This document shows, piece by piece, positions 59,751-64,000 of a stretch of DNA of 64,000 bases; the stretch's first letter is position 1, and the number at the start of each line of letters is the position of its first letter. The position numbers and the translations under genes are program-made. The DNA is taken from assembly GCF_900100315.1 (NCBI RefSeq), contig NZ_FNFF01000009.1, positions 1 to 64,000 of the forward strand. The letters are read 5' to 3'. Below the pieces are notes generated by a model, which saw nothing but the letters and a program-made list of their open reading frames with translations, was not told the DNA's origin and did no database searches. This stretch comes from Streptomyces indicus. GTDB lineage: Bacteria; Actinomycetota; Actinomycetes; Streptomycetales; Streptomycetaceae.

Positions 59751-60751
59751 TGAGTGAGGCATGGCGGAGGTTCAGCTGGGGCGATGTCCATCACGTGCCC
59801 AGCGAGGAGCTCACCGAGCAGCAGCGCATGGAGCTCGATCTGCCGCGCTCGCTGCGGCCCTCGGACAGCCGGGTGATCCAACAGGCCGTGTTCGAGCCCG
59901 CGTTCAAACATCTCGACCGCGCCTTCCGCGCCCTGGACCCCTCGTTCGTGGACGAGGAGGAGGCCATCGCGTGGCGGGCGGCACGGCAGCAGGCGCTGCA
60001 CCTCGTGCTCGCCGCGGTCGCCGGGTCGCCGTGGGCCGGTTCGCTGGTGCTGCGCGGCAGCGTGCTGCTGCCCGTATGGCTGGGCGAGCAGGCGCGGGAG
60101 CCGGGTGACCTGGACTTCGTGGTGGTGCCCGAGGACTGGCGCCTCGAGCAGGGCCGTACCGAGGTGATGCTGGAGGGCATCGCGGAGGCCGCGCAGCGCC
60201 TGGCCGAGGAGCGGGGCGGCCCGCTCGACATCTCGGCGCGCGGCGCGATCACCGAGCAGATCTGGACCTACGACCGGGTGCCGGGCCTGCGGATGGTGCT
60301 GCCCTGGTCCGTGCCCGGGCGGCCCGGCGGCCAGGTCCAGCTGGACTTCGTCTTCAACGAGAAGCTGGCCCAGGCACCGGAGCCGGTGCAGCTTCCGGGC
60401 GGGGTGGTCGTGCAGGCGGCGACGCCCGCGCTGTCCCTCGCCTGGAAGGTGATGTGGCTGGTCAGCGACTCGTATCCGCAGGGCAAGGACCTGTACGACG
60501 CGGTGCTGCTCGCCGAGCGGTGTCCGCTGCCGTGGGCGCTGCTCGACGCGGCGTTCCGGCTCGCGGAGGCGGAGCCGTACCCGGTGCGGCAGGTGCAGAT
60601 GGCGGACCTGGAGCAGATCAGGGCGTACGTGGAGTGGGAGGACTTCCAGCGGGAGTACCCGCAGCTGGGGACGGACCGCGACGCGTACGTGGACCGGCTG
60701 CTCGTCGCGCTGGCACCCACGTTCATGGAGGCGCCGGAGGCGCAGAGTTGA
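59750..60751 (+). CDS. AbiEii/AbiGii-like nucleotidyltransferase
   Basis: 333 residues with the AbiEii nucleotidyltransferase core: LVLRGSVLLPVW (usual G-S/G-x-A), then PGDLDFVVVPED, the metal-binding D-x-D, and QLDFVFNEKL, the third acidic motif. LAWKVMWLVSDSYPQGKDLYDAVLLAERC is the D-x-x-D/helix end seen in AbiEii toxins that add nucleotides to tRNA. The usual antitoxin AbiEi is not adjacent; a gene of unknown family (59013) precedes it. The D-x-D and following Asp are kept, so activity is plausible. Confidence 0.82.
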   Translation: MSEAWRRFSWGDVHHVPSEELTEQQRMELDLPRSLRPSDSRVIQQAVFEPAFKHLDRAFRALDPSFVDEEEAIAWRAARQQALHLVLAAVAGSPWAGSLVLRGSVLLPVWLGEQAREPGDLDFVVVPEDWRLEQGRTEVMLEGIAEAAQRLAEERGGPLDISARGAITEQIWTYDRVPGLRMVLPWSVPGRPGGQVQLDFVFNEKLAQAPEPVQLPGGVVVQAATPALSLAWKVMWLVSDSYPQGKDLYDAVLLAERCPLPWALLDAAFRLAEAEPYPVRQVQMADLEQIRAYVEWEDFQREYPQLGTDRDAYVDRLLVALAPTFMEAPEAQS

Positions 60752-60765
60752 GGGCTGCGAGCCTG

Positions 60766-60788
60766 CCGCAGAGCCGAGCACTCTGCGG
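60766..60788. terminator. Hairpin between AbiEii-like gene and dnaG
   Basis: CCGCAGAG and its perfect complement CTCTGCGG with a 7-base loop, between convergent genes; it may stop transcription from both sides. Confidence 0.6.
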
Positions 60789-60791
60789 GGG

Positions 60792-62690
60792 TCAGAGCGC
60801 CGCCGCCCCGCGGTCCTGGAGCGCCCGGTTGTAGCGCTGGAGGATCATCAACTCCTCCTGTACGGCGGCCAGTTGACCGGGATCCGCGTGCTGTCCGAGG
60901 CGGGCGAGCGAGCCCTGGACGTCGCGGATACGGCGGTCCACGGCGCGGCGGCGGACCCAGACCAGCTGCTCCCCCGCGTAGTTCGCGTCGACGGTGCGGC
61001 GCAGGATCGCCTCGACGGCGAGCTCGGTGACCATGGCGCGGACCGAGTCGTCGGGTGCGGCTTCGCGCACCCGTACGAGATAGGCCTGCGGGTCCTGCAT
61101 GCCGTACTCGGCGCCGCCCGCGTCCAGGATGGCCTGGCGCACGGCGGCATACGGCGGGGCGGTGAACTCGTCGACCCCGTAGGCGTCGAAGGCCGGGGAG
61201 ACCAACTCGGGGCGCTGGAGGGCGAGTTTGAGCAGTTCACGCTCGGTCGCGTACGCCGGGTTGCGCAGGTTCAGCGGGGCGCCGGAGAGGGGGCGGGGCT
61301 GCGCCTCCTCGTACAGGGGCTGCGGGCGCCGCTCGTTCTGCTGCCGGCCGCCCTTGTCGCGGGCCCAGCGGGCGAGCTGCGCCACGCGCTTGACCACGAA
61401 CTGGGTGTCGAGGATGCCGAGCATGCCCGCGAGCTGGACCGCGACCTCGTGCTGCGCGCCGGTGTTCTTGATCCGGGCGACGACGGGCCCGGCCTCGTCG
61501 AGTGCGGCGGCGCGGCCGGCCGGGGTCTCCAGGTCGTAGCGCGAGACGATCTGGCGCAGGGCGAACTCGAAGAGCGGGGTGCGCGGCTGGACCAGGTCCA
61601 CCACCGCGTCGTCGCCCTTGGCCAGGCGCAGCTCGCAGGGGTCCATGCCGTCGGGGGCGATGGCGATGAAGGTCTCGGCGGCGAACTTCTGGTCGTCCTC
61701 GAAGGCGCGCAGGGCCGCCTTCTGGCCGGCCGCGTCGCCGTCGAAGGTGAAGATCACGCGGGCGCTTCCGTTGTCCATCAGAAGCCTGCGCAGGATCTTG
61801 ATGTGGTCGCCGCCGAAGGCCGTGCCGCAGGTCGCGATGGCGGTGGTGACGCCCGCGAGGTGGCAGGCCATGACGTCCGTGTAGCCCTCGACCACGACGG
61901 CCCGGCTCGACTTCGCGATCTCCTTCTTGGCCAGGTCGATGCCGTAGAGGACCTGGGACTTCTTGTAGATCGCGGTCTCGGGGGTGTTCAGGTACTTCGG
62001 CCCGTTGTCGTCCTCGCGCAGCCGGCGCGCGCCGAAGCCGACGACCTCGCCGCCGATGTCGCGGATCGGCCACATGAGGCGGCCGCGGAAGCGGTCGATG
62101 GGGCCGCGCCGGCCGTCCTGCGAGAGGCCGGAGGTGATCAGCTCCTTGTCGGAGAAGCCTTTGCCGCGCAGATAGCGCGTGAGGTGGTCCCAGCCCGCCG
62201 GGCTGTAGCCCACCGAGAAGTGCTCGGCGGCGGCCTGGTCGAAGCCGCGCTCGGCGAGGAAGACCCGGCCGATCTCGGCCTCGGGGCTGGTGGCCAGCTG
62301 CTCCTGGTAGAACTGCGCGGCGATCTTGTGGGCCTCGATCAGGCGGATGCGCTCGCCGCGCTGATGGGACGGGTTGTACCCGCCCTCCTCGTACCGCAGC
62401 GTGATGCCCGCCTGGGCGGCCAGGCGCTCGACCGCCTCCGAGAAGGTGAGGTGGTCGATCTTCATCACGAACGTGATGGTGTCGCCGCCCTCCTGGCAGC
62501 CGAAGCAGTGGAAGAACCCCTTGCTCGGGCTGACCTGGAAGGACGGCGACTTCTCGTCGTGGAAGGGGCAGAGGCCCTTCAGGTTCCCGCCGCCCGCATT
62601 GCGCAGTTGCAGGTACTCGGACACCACGGCGTCGATCGGGACCGCGTCCCGTACCGCCTTCACGTCCTCGTCATTGATCCTGCCTGCCAC
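60792..62690 (-). CDS. dnaG: DNA primase DnaG
   Basis: 632 residues. CHC2 zinc finger: CPFHDEKSPSFQVSPSKGFFHCFGC. RNA polymerase core: PIDRFRGRLMWPIRD and GGEVVGFGARRL, TOPRIM motifs VVVEGYTDVMA and FTFDGDAAGQKAAL (the acidic cluster). The C-terminal helical DnaB-interaction domain ends the protein. It synthesises RNA primers for replication. GTG 62690 start. Neighbour of hrdA in Streptomyces, as in the macromolecular-synthesis cluster of other bacteria. Confidence 0.96.
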   Translation of the reverse strand: MAGRINDEDVKAVRDAVPIDAVVSEYLQLRNAGGGNLKGLCPFHDEKSPSFQVSPSKGFFHCFGCQEGGDTITFVMKIDHLTFSEAVERLAAQAGITLRYEEGGYNPSHQRGERIRLIEAHKIAAQFYQEQLATSPEAEIGRVFLAERGFDQAAAEHFSVGYSPAGWDHLTRYLRGKGFSDKELITSGLSQDGRRGPIDRFRGRLMWPIRDIGGEVVGFGARRLREDDNGPKYLNTPETAIYKKSQVLYGIDLAKKEIAKSSRAVVVEGYTDVMACHLAGVTTAIATCGTAFGGDHIKILRRLLMDNGSARVIFTFDGDAAGQKAALRAFEDDQKFAAETFIAIAPDGMDPCELRLAKGDDAVVDLVQPRTPLFEFALRQIVSRYDLETPAGRAAALDEAGPVVARIKNTGAQHEVAVQLAGMLGILDTQFVVKRVAQLARWARDKGGRQQNERRPQPLYEEAQPRPLSGAPLNLRNPAYATERELLKLALQRPELVSPAFDAYGVDEFTAPPYAAVRQAILDAGGAEYGMQDPQAYLVRVREAAPDDSVRAMVTELAVEAILRRTVDANYAGEQLVWVRRRAVDRRIRDVQGSLARLGQHADPGQLAAVQEELMILQRYNRALQDRGAAAL

Positions 62691-62724
62691 GCATGAAGTC
62701 TACGGGTCAGCAGTGACAGTCCGG

Positions 62725-63990
62725 TCAGCCCTCCAGGAGTGATTCGAGCGGGGTCGTCGGGTCGGCCAGACGCTCCTGGTCCGGCCGGACACCGGTGCGG
62801 ATGAGCTGCTGAATGTGTTCCGTGACGTCCCATACGTTCACATTCATCCCGGCCAGCACGCGGCCCTCCGACATCCAGAAGGCGATGAACTCCCGCTTCA
62901 TCGCATCCCCGCGGATGAGGACCTGGTCGTACGAGCCCGGGGGCGCCCAGCCCGAGTACTCCAGGCCCATGTCGTACTGGTCGGAGAAGAAATAGGGGAC
63001 GCGGTCGTACGACACCGGGCGGCCGAGCATCGCGCGGGCGGCGGCCGGGCCGCCGTTGAGGGCATTGGCCCAGTGCTCGACGCGCAGGCGGGTGTCCAGG
63101 AGCGGGTGCTGGGCTGCGGCCACATCGCCGGCCGCGAAGATGTCGGGGTCGGAGGTCCTGAGCGAGGCGTCGACCGCGATGCCGCCGCCGTGCTCGCGGT
63201 CCGCGAGGGCCAGGCCCGCCGCCTCGGCGAGCGAGGTGCGCGGGGCGGCACCGATCGCGGCGAGCACGGCGTGCGCCGGGTGCTCGTCGCCGTCGTCGGT
63301 GCGGGCGGCGAGGACCAGGCCGTCCTGGCCGACGATCTCGGTGAGCGTGGCGCCGAAGTGGAAGCGCACCCCGTGCTCGCTGTGCAGCTGCGCGAAGACG
63401 CCGCCGAGCTCCGGTCCGAGCACGCCATGCAGCGGGGTCGGCGCGGGCTCCACGATCGTGACCTCGGCGCCGATCCCGCGCGCGGCGGCGGCCACTTCGA
63501 GGCCGATCCAGCCGGCGCCCGCGATCACCAGATGCCCGTTGTCCCGGCCGAGCCGACCGAGGACGCCCTTGAGGCGCTCGGAGTGGGCGAGGCGGCGCAG
63601 GTGGTGGACGCCGGTGAGGTCGGTGCCGGGGATCTCCAGGCGGCGCGGCTCGGCGCCGGTGGCGAGCAGCAGCTTGTCGTAGCCGACCACGGTGCCGTCG
63701 CCCAGGCGCACCTCGTGCCGCTCGCGGTCGATGGCCACGACGGGCTGCCCGAGGTGGAGCTCGACATCGGCCTGCGCGTACCAGGCGGGCTCGTGCACGA
63801 AGACGCTGTCCCGCTCCTCCTTGCCGAGCAGGAACCCCTTGGACAGGGGCGGGCGCTCGTACGGCCGGTCGCGTTCGTCGCAGAGCAGTATCACGCGCCC
63901 GGTGAACCCTTCGGCGCGGAGGGTCTCGGCCGCCTTCGCTCCGGCGAGACCGCCTCCGACGATGACGAACGTCTGATCCGCGTCGACCAC
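62725..63990 (-). CDS. FAD-dependent NAD(P)H oxidoreductase (ferredoxin reductase-like)
   Basis: 421 residues. FAD site TFVIVGGGLAGAKAAETLRAEG, then VILLCDERDRPYERPPLSKGFL, typical of rubredoxin/ferredoxin reductases. NAD site VIAGAGWIGLEVAAAARGIGAEVTIVE; second FAD motif RTSDPDIFAAGDVA. It passes electrons from NAD(P)H to a small redox protein, probably a ferredoxin serving a P450 or dioxygenase. GTG 63990 follows GAGG. It lies 34 bp upstream of dnaG on the same strand, in a possible joint transcript. Confidence 0.88.
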   Translation of the reverse strand: MVDADQTFVIVGGGLAGAKAAETLRAEGFTGRVILLCDERDRPYERPPLSKGFLLGKEERDSVFVHEPAWYAQADVELHLGQPVVAIDRERHEVRLGDGTVVGYDKLLLATGAEPRRLEIPGTDLTGVHHLRRLAHSERLKGVLGRLGRDNGHLVIAGAGWIGLEVAAAARGIGAEVTIVEPAPTPLHGVLGPELGGVFAQLHSEHGVRFHFGATLTEIVGQDGLVLAARTDDGDEHPAHAVLAAIGAAPRTSLAEAAGLALADREHGGGIAVDASLRTSDPDIFAAGDVAAAQHPLLDTRLRVEHWANALNGGPAAARAMLGRPVSYDRVPYFFSDQYDMGLEYSGWAPPGSYDQVLIRGDAMKREFIAFWMSEGRVLAGMNVNVWDVTEHIQQLIRTGVRPDQERLADPTTPLESLLEG

Positions 63991-64000
63991 TTGGTGCCTC

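Noticed and set aside
1..64000. CRISPR arrays, insertion sequences or integration sites
   Set aside because: None seen: the tandem repeats found are short, without spacers of CRISPR size, and no transposase or integrase motif occurs in any frame with support.

Overview
The window is very GC-rich, densely packed actinobacterial DNA and almost certainly comes from a Streptomyces chromosome. Supporting markers are a SCO2400-family protein, a MatB almost identical in motif order to the characterised S. coelicolor malonyl-CoA synthetase, an Mbl-type MreB paralogue, a HrdA-type principal-like sigma factor next to dnaG, a WXG100/ESX-type secretion module, and heavy use of GTG starts with ATGA/GTGA stop-start overlaps. 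There is no integrase, transposase, rRNA or CRISPR array. The gene order recalls the S. coelicolor SCO24xx core region (MatB, Mbl, HrdA, DnaG); this is from memory and was not aligned.

Region by region. (1) 1-6041: a type VII secretion style polymorphic-toxin locus. It has an ESAT-6-like protein, a DUF6507-like protein, a 1101-aa effector with an alarmone-synthetase-like domain and a separate HEYVE-containing C-terminus, then three short stop-start-coupled genes that are immunity candidates. (2) 6054-13941: VOC protein, Ohr peroxiredoxin, medium-chain oxidoreductase with a divergent MarR regulator, DHA2-type MFS pump with a GTATACCAAA operator pair, SCO2400-family protein, PucR-type regulator coupled to a DUF2613 peptide, and a DUF3068 protein. 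(3) 14367-25675: an eight-gene, almost gapless operon for an envelope glycan: GT4 glycosyltransferase, three methyltransferases, a 1600-aa AftD-like arabinofuranosyltransferase-family membrane protein, a condensation-domain-like acyltransferase, a DMT-type membrane protein and a Trm112-like protein. (4) 25618-30291: miscellaneous single genes (DUF899, zinc-ribbon protein, secreted lipase, GNAT, DUF1062) separated by short tandem repeats. (5) 30322-35500: the malonate locus, with a GntR/FadR regulator divergent from matC-matB and a fused carboxyltransferase, with two visible operators between them. (6) 35746-44524: a 19-aa microprotein gene, then a probable NTP-dependent conflict system: Trypco1 (CU044_2847) protein, trypsin-VMAP protease, MoxR AAA ATPase and a 1689-aa regulator combining a vWA-like domain, pseudokinase, SARP/BTAD and degenerate HAD domain. 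(7) 44593-50603: a truncated and probably inactive adenylating enzyme, an MFS exporter, mbl, a small membrane protein and a GAF histidine kinase with a repeat N-terminus. (8) 50713-51130: tRNA(CAU) and two tRNA-Asn genes. (9) 51282-63990: YtxH protein, FGGY kinase, a heterodimeric ABC exporter with one degenerate ATP site, an isoprenylcysteine methyltransferase-like protein, hrdA, an unknown gene plus an AbiEii-like nucleotidyltransferase, dnaG and an FAD reductase.

The two parts most likely to hold undescribed biology are the T7SS toxin with two candidate effector domains (796-4101) and the protease/AAA/pseudo-enzyme system at 36003-44524. The 19-aa peptide just upstream of the latter is a third. 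All functional statements rest on motif reading by eye; no database search or structure prediction was run.
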